Origin: Myrica gale
Taxonomy: Eukaryota; Streptophyta; Magnoliopsida; Fagales; Myricaceae
NCBI GenBank assembly: GCA_963930655.1
Contig: OZ005601.1
Coordinates: forward strand, 22,258,921 to 22,322,920
DNA: 64,000 nt
Direction: 5' to 3'
Part shown: piece after piece, positions 46,700-57,549 of the stretch
How positions within the stretch are numbered: the first letter of the stretch is position 1
Layout: each line of letters opens with the position of its first letter
Translations under genes and position numbers: made by a program
Notes under the pieces: model-generated
Databases searched by the model: none
Seen by the model: the letters and a program-made list of their open reading frames with translations, nothing else
Told to the model about the DNA's origin: nothing

Positions 46700-46999
46700 A
46701 TATAGTTTATGGAGCTAAATGGATTATATCGCAATATAAAAGAGCTAAACTAAAACCAATTTAAAATTGCTTAAAATGTAACAAAACTACGTACCTTTGA
46801 TGTAGATGACAATGGAGAAAATTTTCATGCACTTTGAGGACAATACAACACGAAAGGGCTCATTGAAGGTCGAAAGGATTTGTGAGAATATTGTAGAGAG
46901 ATAACAAGTAAAAATGGCAGTCAGCGGTTTCATATAATCCCTTGCGCTAATCGACCGATCCTTGTATGGCGATCGATCGCTTGTTTTTTTTAACACGTG

Positions 47000-47547
47000 T
47001 GATGCAGGAGCATAACTTGCTGGAACGACCTCGGCTGGATTTGCACCTTGCCTAGATCTATTTACAAAGCATTAGCAGGCGTACAATATATTGTTGGAAA
47101 GATATGCATCTCTAGTTTTTGATGCACTGGACCTCATATTATTTTAAGATTTCTAGAGAAAGTTATGATGTTTTTACTTTGGGACTGACAACAAAGCGAA
47201 TTTCAAAGTGCATTTTATTTCTTTTGTGTTGGAATTGTCTAGACTTTATTATTCAATTTTTTCTAGCTTGACCATGATGTAATGAACTCATATATAAATG
47301 AATATCCAAAAAAAGGAAGAAATTTTGATTCAGAAAGATAATTCTTGCAAGTATCTCTTGCTTTGGAGTTGATTGACATTCTCCTACCAATCAAGTGTGT
47401 GGCTTGGTCGCGTCGAGTAGCATCCGCAATTAGTAGCGTTGAGTGATTTCTACTACACCTGGTTGAGTGGCATCCTTGGACTATCCTTTTCCCTTGGTTC
47501 AATCATTTTCAGATTTTGCCAAGCCTTGTGGATCCCGACCTGCATCA
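47000..47547 (+). repeat. 5' LTR of the chromovirus-type element
   Basis: TGATGCAGGAGCATAACTTG at the left, CCCGACCTGCATCA at the right. It aligns with 51122-51672 along its length ('GATGTAATGAA', 'GATTCAGAAAGATAATTCTTG', 'CCTTTTCCCTTGGTTCAATC'). Confidence 0.9.
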
Positions 47548-47699
47548 AAGGAAGTTTTCAAAGTTTTTCTACTGTGGTGATTTGGATTCTCTTCTGTTCT
47601 TCCGAATTTCGAGATTTCTATGTATCTTTTGGCCTTTCACAATACCTCTACAATGACAAAGAAATAAAAAGCATGATGATGTAAGCTGAACTTGCGGCC

Positions 47700-48860
47700 T
47701 TACGAGAATCAAATCAAACACTTACAAACATGGTTAATGAAATTTTTTAACGTCATCAAAATTCACAAACTCGAAGCCATAGGATTCGGGAAAGTGCATG
47801 CAATGTCTTCTTTGATGATGATGACAATAACCGAGATGACCATTCATCTTCCTCTAGTTCTTTTGTTGAATCCTCTAGTTCTTTTGTTGAACCTAGAGTT
47901 GCTGCTCAATGGTCCATGGAACGTTTGGCTCGTGCTTTAGAAAACAATGATCGAAGCATCCAAGTTCATGTGCAAGACTTTGATGAGAAGCTTGATGCAG
48001 ATGAGTATTATGATTGGATGACATATTTAGAAGCTTTATTTGAATGGAAAGATCTCTCAGATGAAAGAAAGGTGCAGTTTGTTGCTACAAAGTTGAAGGG
48101 TCATGCTCTAATATGGTGGTAGTAATATCAACGTAGTAGAGATCGCAAAGGAATTCCAAAAATCAATATTTGGGCTGAGATGAAGGTGAAGCTTCATGAG
48201 ATGTTTTTGCCTTTAGACTATTATAAATCTCTCTACCAAAAGTTCCATCAACTACATCAACGTATGGAGCAATCTGTTGGTGATTATACAAAGCAATTTT
48301 ACAAACTTATGAGTTGTGTGAATTTGCAAGAATCCGATCATCAATTGGCGGCAAGATATGCTAGTGGGCTAAAGTATATTCTCAAGGGTGAGCTTATGAT
48401 GTATTCATTTCATTCGCTGGAGGAAGCATATCAGAAGTCACTAAAGGCAGAGGAGAAAATGAAATGAAGTTCATACTAAAAAGCTGAAAGTTCAAAAGTG
48501 GTGAAGGAGAAAGAAAGAAAGTTAGCTCCTACCTCTCAAAATCCAGCTCAACAACATTGTGGGGTGAGCAAGGAGCGTGAAAAATCTGATTAATTTTCCA
48601 TGAGATGTTTTAGATGTAATGAAGTTAGGCATAGATCCTATGAATATCCAAAGAAGATAGCTGAATTGCATTTGTTGGAAGAAGGAGATGTGGATCAAGA
48701 ACCAATCTATGATGAAGAAGCTGAGGATGGTAATGCAGAATATTGTGAAGGTGATTGTGATGCAGAAAGCCTTGTAATCCAATGAGTTATGACTGTTCAA
48801 GAAGATGATAGATGGTTGAAGCATAATATTTTCAAAACCTATTGCCTTTCTCACAAAAAG
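47700..48860 (+). pseudogene. Gypsy gag with zinc knuckle, broken
   Basis: The frame 47916-48122 reads VQDFDEKLDADEYYDWMTYL then ALFEWKDLSDERKVQFVATK and LKGHALIWW, with a TAG where the conserved 'W' context continues. 48180-48467 carries EMKVKLHEMFLPLDYYKSLY and YTKQFYKLMSCVNLQESDHQ, completing the Retrotrans_gag domain. After a frame change, RCFRCNEVRHRSYEYPKK at 48600 is the CCHC zinc knuckle with its expected C-x2-C-x4-H start, but the last Cys is Tyr. The product would coat genomic RNA in virus-like particles. At least three stops or frame changes break it. Confidence 0.85.
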
Positions 48861-49440
48861 AAGTGCATCTTGATGATTGACTCCTGAAGTTGTGAAAATA
48901 TAGTGTCAAAGGTGATTGTAGAAAAGCTGAAATTTTCTTGTGAGCGTCATCCAAAGCCTTACAAGGTTTCTTGGTTCAAAAGTTGGAGAAATCATGGTGA
49001 CACAAAGGAGTAAAGTTTTCCATTGGTAGTATGAAGATGAGATTTATTGTGATGTGCTGCTCATTGATGCTTGTCATTTGCTTCTTGGCAGACCTTGGTA
49101 ATTTGATATGAGTGCTTACCATGATGGGAGAAGAAACACTTGTACCGTTATCCACAGTGGTGAAAATATGTGATGTTCCCTATGAAAGATGTTCCATCAA
49201 GCGTTTCTTCTTCAAATCAGATCAATATATTATCTTATAAAGAGTTTGAAGATTCTTACAAGGCATATGACATTATTTATGCTCTTGCTACTGCGGATAG
49301 ATGTGAAGAAGTTGTAAATGAGGTTCTGAATGGAGTTCAAGAGTTATTGGACAGATTCAAAGGCCTTGCTCCTGATGAGCTTCCTAGTGGTTTACCACCA
49401 CTTCGAATTCACTCCAGGTGTTATTCTTCCTAACTTGCCT
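48860..49440 (+). pseudogene. Gypsy protease region, broken
   Basis: After a frame break, 'MIDS' and 'SCENIVSKVIVEKLKF' near 48875-48930 match the chromovirus protease start (iDsGsc.Niis...v..l), but a stop replaces the Gly after the active-site Asp-Ser. Later 'YCDVLLIDACHLLLGRPW' near 49050-49100 is the usual 'cDVvpMdachiLLGRPW' block. Several stops occur. It leads into the RT reading frame at 49330. Confidence 0.7.
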
Positions 49441-50106
49441 TATTATAGAATGCCTCTTAGTGAACATGCTGAATTACAAAGACAAGTAGTTGAATTGTTG
49501 AAAAATGGGCTGATTAGAGAATCCCTTAGTCCTTGTGCGGTTCCAGCTCTTTTAACTCCTAAGAAGGATGAAGCGAGAAGAATGTGTGTTGATAGTAGAG
49601 CTATTAACAAGATTACAATCAAGTATATGTTTCCTATTCCTAGACATGACGACATGCTTGATGAACTTCCTGATGCTAAAGTATTCTCTTAGATTTATTT
49701 GTGGAGTGGTTATCACCAAATCAGAATTAGAGAAGGTGATGAGTGGAAGACAACTTTTAAAACCAAGGATTACTTGTATGAGTGTCTAGTTATGCCATTT
49801 GGATTGTCCAATGCCCCAAGCATTTTCATGAGACTTATGACTCAAGTATTGAAGATCTTTAAAAGGAAATTTGTTGTATTATATTTTGATGTTATCTTGA
49901 TTTACAATAAGGATAGAGTGCAACAATTGGAACACCTATCCAATGTTTTCAAAGTATTCCATGAAAATCAACTCTATGTGAACATTAAGAAGTGCTCTTT
50001 CATGATTGATCAAGTCGTATTTATAGGCCATGTTGTGAGTGCAGATGGCATAAAGATGGATGATGAAAAGGTAAATGCTATTCTTAATTGGCCTACACCA
50101 AAAAGC
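49441..50106 (+). pseudogene. Gypsy reverse transcriptase with mutated catalytic motif
   Basis: The frame reads AELQRQVVELLKNGLIRESL, then PKKDEARRMCVDSRAINKIT and a stop at 49690 (KVFS, stop, [12 protein letters not shown]). The second frame gives [20 protein letters not shown] and [15 protein letters not shown], canonical RT blocks. The catalytic YxDD box is YFDV (codon 49891-49893 GTT instead of GAT), so the second Asp is lost, and the first catalytic Asp of motif A ('FS.iDL') is hit by the stop. RNase H, which normally follows, is absent. The enzyme is dead. It would have copied the element's RNA. Confidence 0.9.
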
Positions 50107-50880
50107 CTTGCTCCTTGGGAAAACTTATCAATGGATTTTGTTCTTCGTTTGTCTAGAACACAACACGGTTTTGATTGCATATTTGTTGTAGATGATCGTT
50201 TCTCCAAGATGGCTCACTTTATCCCATGTAAGAATTCTACTGACGCATCTCATATAACTGCCTTATTTTTTTAAGAAGTTCATCTTCATGGTGTTCCAAA
50301 GACCATTACTTTGGATCATGATGTGAAGTTTACCATCCTCAAACTGATGGAAAAACTGATGTGGTGAATAGGTCTCTAGGAAATTTGCTGAGAAGTTTAG
50401 TAAGAGAGCATCAAAAGAAGTGGGACTTTGTCATTCCTCAAGCTGAATTTCCTTACAATAGTTCAGCCAATCGATCAACCAAGAAATCTCCATCTGAAGT
50501 TGTCTATGGAAACAATCCAAGTCATGTTCTTGATCTCCTGTCATTGCCAAATCAAGCAAGAGTAAGTATGGAAGCTGAAGAGTTTGCCGAGCACATAAAA
50601 GAAATTTATGAACAAGTTCGACGTCAATTGCAGCATTCTACTCAAATGTATAAGTCCAAGGCTGATATTTATAGAAGGAACTTGGAGTTCAAGGAAGGAG
50701 ATCTGGTTATGGTCTATCTAAGGAAGGAGAGATTTCCTATTGGTACTTACAACAAGCTATAACAGAGGAAGTTTGGTCCAAATGCTTATCGAATTGAATT
50801 ACCCACCGGATTTTTAAGAAGTCCTACGTTCAATATATGTGATCTTTATCCTTATTATAGAGATGAGGAGCAGATTACTG
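50107..50880 (+). pseudogene. Gypsy integrase core and C-terminus, partly deleted
   Basis: Directly in frame after the RT block comes [20 protein letters not shown] then [20 protein letters not shown], the catalytic integrase core that normally lies more than 1 kb downstream. 'TITLDHDVKF' joins to a 'HPQTDGKTDVVNRSL' block with the middle of the core, including the stretch toward the catalytic Glu, missing. 50361-50762 continues LVREHQKKWDFVIPQAEFPY and KEGDLVMVYLRKERFPIGTY. The enzyme would insert the element into DNA. Two internal deletions and stops make it inactive. Confidence 0.85.
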
Positions 50881-51137
50881 TGGAACCAAAAGATTTCGAA
50901 AGTGGCCTCTTTAACTCTCCAAGAGAGTCGATTGATGTTCTAGATATACGTTCTATCACAACTCGGCGTGGAAATTACACACAATACATGGTTCGTTGGC
51001 CTGAGAAACTGAGTCCTAAAGATGATTGGATTTTAAGTGAAGAGCTTAAGAAGTTGGATCAGTTGCTGTCGGAAGATCTAAACTCAAGCTTAAAGGCGAG
51101 TTCTTTTCAAGAAGGGGAGAATGGTGCAGGAGCATAA
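50881..51137 (+). pseudogene. Integrase C-terminal chromodomain-like segment
   Basis: An 85-codon frame reads SIDVLDIRSITTRRGNYTQY then MVRWPEKLSPKDDWILSEEL. The 'vl..r....rg....YlVrW.g....d.sWv...el' spacing is that of chromodomain-like tails in plant chromoviruses, which guide integration to particular chromatin. Key aromatic residues (Tyr, Trp, Trp) are present. The frame ends with a stop beside the polypurine tract, as expected for the end of the polyprotein. Confidence 0.7.
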
Positions 51138-51672
51138 CTTGCACCTTGGCTGGATTTGTACCTCACCTAGATTGATTTACGAAGTGTTAGTAGGCCTGCG
51201 ATATATCTTTGGAAATATCTACATCTCTAGTTTCTGACGCACTTGACCTCGTGCTATTTTAAGATTCCAAGAGAAAGTTATGATGTTTTTACTACGGGAC
51301 GTCGAGACTGACAATAGAGCGAATTTCAAAGTGCATTTAATTTTATATGTGTTGGAATTGTCTAGACTTTATTATTTCATTTTTACAAGCTTGATCATGA
51401 TGTAATGAAATCTATATATGAATGAATATCCAAAATAAAAAGAAGAACTTTGATTCAGAAAGATAATTCTTGTAAGTATCTCTTACTTTGGAGTTGAGGG
51501 ACATCCGCCTACCAATCAAGCATGTGGCTTGGTCGCGTCGAGTGGCATCCGCGATTAGTAGCATTGAGTTGCTTCCGCTACCCGTGGTTGAGTGGCATCC
51601 CAAAACTATCCTTTTCCCTTGGTTCAATCCTTTTCGGATTTTGCCAAGCCTTGCGGATCCCGGTCTGCATCA
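51122..51672 (+). repeat. 3' LTR of the chromovirus-type element
   Basis: TGGTGCAGGAGCATAACTTG to GGTCTGCATCA, preceded by the polypurine tract and followed by target duplication ACGTG. It differs from the 5' LTR by scattered substitutions and small indels, including 'GACGTCGAGACTG' in this copy only. Confidence 0.9.
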
Positions 51673-51679
51673 ACGTGGC

Positions 51680-52351
51680 ACTCTACCATTCGGTGTCAAA
51701 CCGATCGATCGCGAATTCAACGATTGAACAACGATCTGCCCTATGTCCAATCGATCGTTCTTTTGTAACATGTGGCTAATACGTTGCACACTTTCATTCG
51801 TTGACTAACTGATCGATCGGTAGTAATGCACGATCAAATGTTTGTTTGGAATGTTCGATCGATAGTGCATCACGAACAATCGATTGGTAGTGTAACGCGT
51901 GGCTAACAAGCTTCATTTTGCTGATGGTACGCTTACCGATTGATCATCTATGTTACACGATTGATCACTTTGCAAAGCCACGTGCCAACATGCCATTCTT
52001 TATGATTTCGGCATCTAACATGTGTCCATTGGGACTTGATCGATCGACAGACAACGACAGATCAATCGATAGGGGTGATGACATAATTTCATCACCAAAG
52101 CTCTTTGCATTTTTTGACGGAGCATTTCATCACAAAATTAGCGATCAATCGGCTTGTGACGAAAGTTTTTGTCACAAAAAACTGATTTTTTTGTGACGAC
52201 ACAAGAACTTTAGTGAGGAAAAAAAATTTCGTCACGAAAAGTCTATTTTTAGTGACGAAAATAGTATTTTGTCACTAATAAAGGACTTTTAGTGACAATA
52301 TTCAGTTCGCCACTAGAAGTTTCGTCACGAAATCCCAAATTTCTTGTAGTA
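51680..52351. repeat. Right subterminal region of the CACTA-like element
   Basis: CGATCGATCG-type motifs (51700-52080) give way to alternating CGTCAC/GTGACGA repeats (52080-52340), mirroring the left end at 43407-43560 in inverted orientation. It ends at TTCTTGTAGTA. Confidence 0.75.
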
Positions 52352-54601
52352 TTTCATAGCTACACCATTTATACCTCTTGATTCTTAATATTAGAAGGAG
52401 ATTATGGAGTGTTTTCATAAATTGAGCCTTAGGCTGTGTAAATTTTTAAGTGATTGCGATTCAACTATTTGAATATGGTTGTGTCTGTATAATTCCTGAG
52501 ATTGAAGATTATTGAAGCCCTACATGATTACAGATTGTTTGGAGAAACTGGATAAGTTTGGAAGTACTAGCTGAAGATTCAAGTTTAACTGTAGTCAGCA
52601 TTTAGTTTCTTCTACGAGTTTCAGGCGGAATTTAATTCTGAGGGTACTTGAAGTTCACCTGGAGTTCGATACTTAACTGAAATAATAGATGGTTGTTAAA
52701 TTTAAATAAATCATCTGTTGCACGCTCAAGAAGACTATAATGCACACGAACCTTCCTCTCTAACCAAAAAGAACCTCCAAAATAAATGCCTAATTAATTT
52801 ATCCATATTCTTACTTGAATTTTCCAGAGATTAAGTAATACAAGGAAAAAGACCTATAAGACTCTGTTTTCTTTCCTTGAGTTTGTTGTATCAACTAAGA
52901 AAAAACCAGTGAGATAATATACTCTCTCCTCAGTGTCTTAGTTCATAGATTGATCACCCTTAAAGCACCTTGAAGATTTGGAGACAATTTCAGAGTTGCT
53001 AGAAGTCGTGAAGTTTGCCTTCCACGGATAGAATGGTAAAGGATCAAATTTTTGATTGGAAGAGAAGTTTCTTGATCCCTACGATGTGCAGATCCAAATG
53101 TGGTATTTTGGGTAAGGTGTCTTGTGTTTAGGTTAGCAATTAAGATTGAGTGATCTATAAATCACTTGTACTCTGAATTCAAAACTAATGATTCAGTTTA
53201 CATATGACACCACTCTTTATTTTCAACTACTTGGCATACTTAAAATTAGTATAGGATAATATTTGAAATTTTCTATTTGAAATTATTTATTTGTCAAGCC
53301 TATATGATTATCAATACACTTGCTTAAATATTTTAGTTTTCTTATTATCCAACTAGGTATTTACATTTGTTATGATTTCTAGTAAATTGAATATTTATTT
53401 CCTTATGAGCTTTACATTTGATATTAATTCATTTTACTTGCATTAGAGAATTTAATTTCATTAGTAGCCTTCTCATTATTATCTTGCCTTAATACTCTCA
53501 TTATTCGGAATATTTAATTATCCTTGCTTAACCTTTATTTTTTTCCAGATTACATCCAAATATAAGGTAATGTAATATGATTTTGAATTTTTTTTATCAT
53601 AAGATTAGTACATACTGTGCTTAATTAATTTTGTACCACTTCTCTTAACTTAGGTTTTTTTTTTTGCATTATTTGTGACTTAGCCGAGTGAGACTAACAT
53701 GTATAAGCTTAGTGATTTGTTTCTTTTCCTTCCCCCTAGGTTCAGCCACCCTTGAGTTCCCTTTGGTCCTTGTCTTTTTTTGTCTCATGTGCATGCAAAA
53801 TACGTTGGAGAGGCTTAAGGCAATTCGGTGGCTTGTGTGTGGGGTTAAGTGAGATATGGTGCAATCCTAATGATTGCTTAGTGAAGTGTTAACTCACCAC
53901 TTGGCAAAATCTTCCCTTCTTGCCGCCCATAATGGCCATTTATATTTTTAGCTTCTTTTAGTGAAGTATAACTTCATGATTGCCTACGTAGAATTAGGGT
54001 ATGAAGTTAGAGGAGACTAACCATGGTTCACTTAGCTTTTTAACCCCGAAACCGATCGGATGAAGCTTGGTTCCCTCGGTTTTGTTAAAGTAGAGAGAGA
54101 GAGCAAGAGAGAGTGACGTGAAGACAAGGCCAAACCGTGGGAGAAGAAGAAGAAGAAGAGAAGAAGAAGGAGGAGTGGAAAGAAAGGAAAGAGAAGAAGA
54201 GAATTAAAAAAAGAAAGAGAAGGTAGGCTTTAGGAGACCTTCAGTCATGGGAGAAAATCTCTCCCATGAACCCTTCCCCTTCTGCAGATTTTTTTTCTTC
54301 TATTTCTTCATCTTGTCTAACATTGTAGTTTGCTTCAGGTGTTCATTTTTCCAAGAGATATCAAGCATCAAGCGAACTAGGAGGTAAGGGGATTAGTTGC
54401 ATGCAGGTTTTTGAGGGAGAAAATGTGATTATGGCTTGGTTTTTGTGAAAATAAGCTACTGCCCTATAGACCCAAAAGAAAAAAGTTTATGCCTCTTAAT
54501 TTTTTGATGAAAGATTCATCCTTTATAGTTGAATGTAGGAGATGATGAGATTTTTGCAGGTTAATGTCTAAATACACCTACAATATGCATGAATGTCTTG
54601 A
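52352..54601. other. Intergenic; LTR-like and purine-rich stretches, no gene recognised
   Basis: 52380-53250 has copia-LTR-like composition ('GAGTGATCTATAAATCACTTG', repeated GATTCAGTTT phrases) but no borders could be set. 54085-54235 is a long purine tract with AGAAGAAGAAGAAGAAG repeats. 54247-54275 holds a small hairpin (CATGGGAGAAAATCTCTCCC). Nothing codes for a recognisable protein. Confidence 0.45.
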
Positions 54602-55364
54602 CACTACAAAAAAACAGGTCTTTACCGGCGGTCGCTAAAAACGCCGCTAAAGGGTGTTTTTTGTGACGTTTTGCAAAAAACGCTGCTAAAGGGGGTCTAT
54701 AGTGGTGGTCTTTTTAGTAGCGGTCGGTGCAACGGTCACCGGCCGCTGCTATAGACCCCATTTAGCAGCTTTTTTGCAAAACGCCGCTAAAAGATATTAC
54801 CTTTAGCGGCGGTCACTATAGAGTGTACCTTTAGCAGCGTTTTTGCAAAAACGCCGCTATAGGTATATTTGGAAAAAAATAAAAAATAAAAAATATTTTA
54901 TTTAATGTTAATAATTATTTTATAGACTATTTTATTCTTTTTAATACATAATTTTATTTTTTCATGTGTTTAAAAAAAATTTTAGGAGACCATAATAAAA
55001 TATGGAATTAGAGAGCGTTATGAAAATTGAAGTTGTTATATGGAATTATAAATAATGTTATGAAAGTTATATTTATGATTGTTATGGTAATTGTATTTTT
55101 ATTGACTAAATCTAAGTAGTTTAGACATCTATTATCATATACTTATAATGAGCATATATATTTGTAATAATTAGTAATATAATAATATTTAATTATGATA
55201 TATTATTTAATTTCAAACAAAAAGATATTCTGAGATTAATTAGCTTATACAATTAAAGTACATAACTTAATATCTGATCATAGTTGTTATGGTATTACCT
55301 TTAGCGGTGGTCTTTTTAGCGGCGGTCACCGACCGCTGCTATAGACCGTTTTTTTGTAGTGTGA
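54599..55364. mobile_element. Complete non-autonomous CACTA element, 760 bp
   Basis: It runs from CACTACAAAAAAACAGG (54602) to GTTTTTTTGTAGTG (ending 55361), with 14-bp perfect inverted termini. A perfect 3-bp target duplication TGA lies at 54599-54601 and 55362-55364. Subterminal zones carry GCGGCGGTC and ACGCCGCTA repeats at both ends. The AT-rich centre (54870-55280) is non-coding. The subterminal motif matches the decayed transposase-bearing element at 10299-16285. Confidence 0.92.
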
Positions 55365-56943
55365 TATACGTTTTTGAATGTGCAAATGGTAATCTAAATG
55401 CACATAAGCCACTGACAATGCCTGAAATGGCTGAAAAGGAAGCAAAGAGGGCCACGGTTGGCCATAGGGAGAGAAGAGAAAGGCATTGCATGTTCATCCT
55501 TACATTTGCTTGAAATCTTGATATTTTTTTATGTTGTTTTCTTAAATGATGCTATGGTTCGGTGCTGATATTTAAGGAAGTGGATTTTGTTGAAACAAAG
55601 AACCTATATGTTTTAGACATCACGTGTGTGTGCAGTCGGAAAAGGAAAAAAATGACATGCATGCCAGTTCTAATCATTATATTGTGGTATCTAATGGAAA
55701 ATATGTTGATTTTGGCCCTGAGAAAATTAGTATAGGTTACTGAGATTACTAGACTAATCTCTAAAAATTTCAAGAAGAAAAGATGAGTAAAAAGGGCAAA
55801 GATGACCAAAAAGGCCATCATGGACAGTTTCGTTATTTCTATAAAAATATGGGATAAAAACGTCCAAATGTGAAATCTGGGCCCATGGAAGTGTTGGGCT
55901 CTGTTTAGAACCTTAGGAAAAAAATTGGGGTCCAAGTCTATCAAAATTCGAGGCCCAGATCACAAGGTCTCATTAAGGGTCAAAACCGGCCCATTAAGCA
56001 AAAAGAAAATAAAAGAAAATAAAATAAAATGTGAGGTTTTAAACTAGGAGGCCTAGATATGTACAGATTGGGGCACTCCATCATGGGGCCCAATAGGCCC
56101 GACCACTTTTGGTTAATAAAATAAAATGAAAATAGAACTTAAATAGGTAATTGGTGTTTGGGGTGGAAATTTCTACCCCTCAAAATTTCCAAACAATTAT
56201 ATAATAATCTCTCTCTCCTAATTAAATTATAAAATAATATTATAATATTCAATTAAATTTTCTCTCTCTTAACTTTTCTATAAAATATCTAGACTTTTTC
56301 ACAAACTCCAATACTAACATTTTCACAACTCCAAAATTTCCTAAAACAAACACCACCTTAATTAATTAAACAATATAACTATTCTTTTTTTTTTCTAAAC
56401 AACAATATAACTATTCAATGATAGAGTAATAAGGCTAATTTAATAAACATCAACAAACTAAGTAATTCAATACATGTTAATTTTTAAGAAATAATCAAAG
56501 GAAGGACAATAACATACTAGCCTAAGTCTTAAGTCCAATTAATTGGAACATAAATAGTACATAATTAGTATGTACTAATATTGTACCTATTTGATAGTTC
56601 AAAGTGTTTTGTGCCATATCTTTAATTTGTAAAATTAGAAAGTGCATATGTGCATTTTATATTCAGCTTATGTAAGTTCGTGAATCTCATATGCTTATGA
56701 TGTGTCATATTGCATAATCATCTCACGGGTATGCAAGCCACCACTAATGGAATAGTGGTTGGTATCCCTAGGCAATGGTACAAGGCTTGTCTAACCGGGT
56801 CTTGGTATGTGCGATGCACAAGACATTCCTAAAGGAGAGGAGGGACGCACGACATTGACTCTGGGGTTAAAAAAAGCGCAGTAGGGACACCTCTACAAAA
56901 CTAGAAAGAGAAAGAAAGAGAATTGACAGAGAGAAAAAGTCCA
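55365..56943. other. Intergenic; one MITE-like repeat, no gene recognised
   Basis: At about 56152-56355 GGTGTTTGGGGTGGAAATTT is echoed in inverted form by AAATTTCCTAAAACAAACACC around an AT-rich centre, a likely MITE. 'TTTTTCACAAACTCCAA' inside resembles the foldback element at 2500. No coding sequence is recognised. Confidence 0.45.
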
Positions 56944-57548
56944 ATTTACGATTCGGGTTGCGACCGCCGCTAAAAACGCTGCTACAACCTATAACAACAT
57001 TTTTGTGGCCTATAGCAGCGGTTAGAGACCGTTAATAAAGCCTTTTTTAGTGATAGCAGCGGTCGTCTACCCCATCTATAGCCCTCTTTTTGGCCTATGC
57101 CAGCGGTTTTAAAAATGCCGCTACAAAAACGTTGTTATAAATCAGCACAAACGCCAGCATTTTATACAAACACTGCTAAAAAAACCTCTACTATAAGCGG
57201 TGAAATGCAAGAGTTTTTAAAAATGCCGCTATTGAAAATAAGGAGAAACACCAGCATTTTTGAAAATGCTGCTAAAAAACAGCAGCTATAAGTTGGGAAA
57301 CGCCAACGTCTTTTTAAAACGCCGTTAAAAAACCGTTGTTTTAAGTTGGGGAATTACCAGCGGTTTAAAAAATGCAGCTAAGCGACCGCTGTTAAAAGGT
57401 GGGGAATCACCAACGTTTATGAAAAATGCTATTGAAGACATTTCCCGACGGGGAATAGACACCGGTCGGAAAACGCCGGTAAAAGTTTAGCGGCGTTTTT
57501 TGGGTGTTTGCGTTTTCCAACCGCTGTTGTATCCCTTTTTTTGTAGTG
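56944..57548. mobile_element. Orphan CACTA right end with subterminal repeats
   Basis: About 600 bp of 'GCCGCTAAAAACGCTGCTAC', 'GCAGCGGTTAGAGACCG' and similar repeats end in CCCTTTTTTTGTAGTG at 57548, a standard CACTA terminus. No matching CACTACAA left end is found upstream except that of the intact element at 54602, which has its own right end. The frame at 57097-57291 is repeat-derived. The right end abuts copia coding sequence, so the element had inserted into a copia element. Confidence 0.8.
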
Positions 57549-57549
57549 T

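Larger units (their letters stand above)
46995..51677 (+). mobile_element. Ty3/gypsy chromovirus-type retrotransposon, complete LTR-to-LTR but defective
   Basis: LTRs of 548 bp (47000-47547) and 551 bp (51122-51672) have inverted ends TGATGCAGG...CCTGCATCA. A perfect 5-bp target duplication ACGTG lies at 46995-46999 and 51673-51677. A polypurine tract AGAAGGGGAGAA lies just before the 3' LTR (51109-51121). The interior carries gag, protease, RT, an integrase part and a C-terminal chromodomain-like segment on the + strand, with deletions and stops. The chromodomain-like end and order of domains suggest a chromovirus (Reina-like). No standard tRNA-Met primer-binding site follows the 5' LTR. It is nested inside the CACTA-like element. 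Confidence 0.85.
43407..52351. mobile_element. CACTA-like element with CGATCGAT-rich subterminal DNA and nested insertions
   Basis: The left end reads CATTACAAAAAAAAATTGAC then TTTAGTGACGACATTCGAG. The right end reads TTTCGTCACGAAATCCC then AAATTTCTTGTAGTA. These are degenerate CACTACAAGAAA-type inverted ends with GTGACGA(C/A)-type subterminal repeats on both sides. Flanking triplets are TTG and TTT, an imperfect 3-bp duplication. From 43560 to 46280 and again 51700 to 52080 the DNA is full of CGATCGATCG-type motifs. Both CGATCGAT zones therefore belong to one element, split by the gypsy element at 47000-51672. A MITE (46389-46690) is also nested inside. No Tnp2 transposase is present, so it is non-autonomous. 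Confidence 0.65.

Noticed and set aside
57097..57291. 64-codon frame
   Set aside because: It is made of CACTA subterminal repeats (AAATGCCGCTA units).
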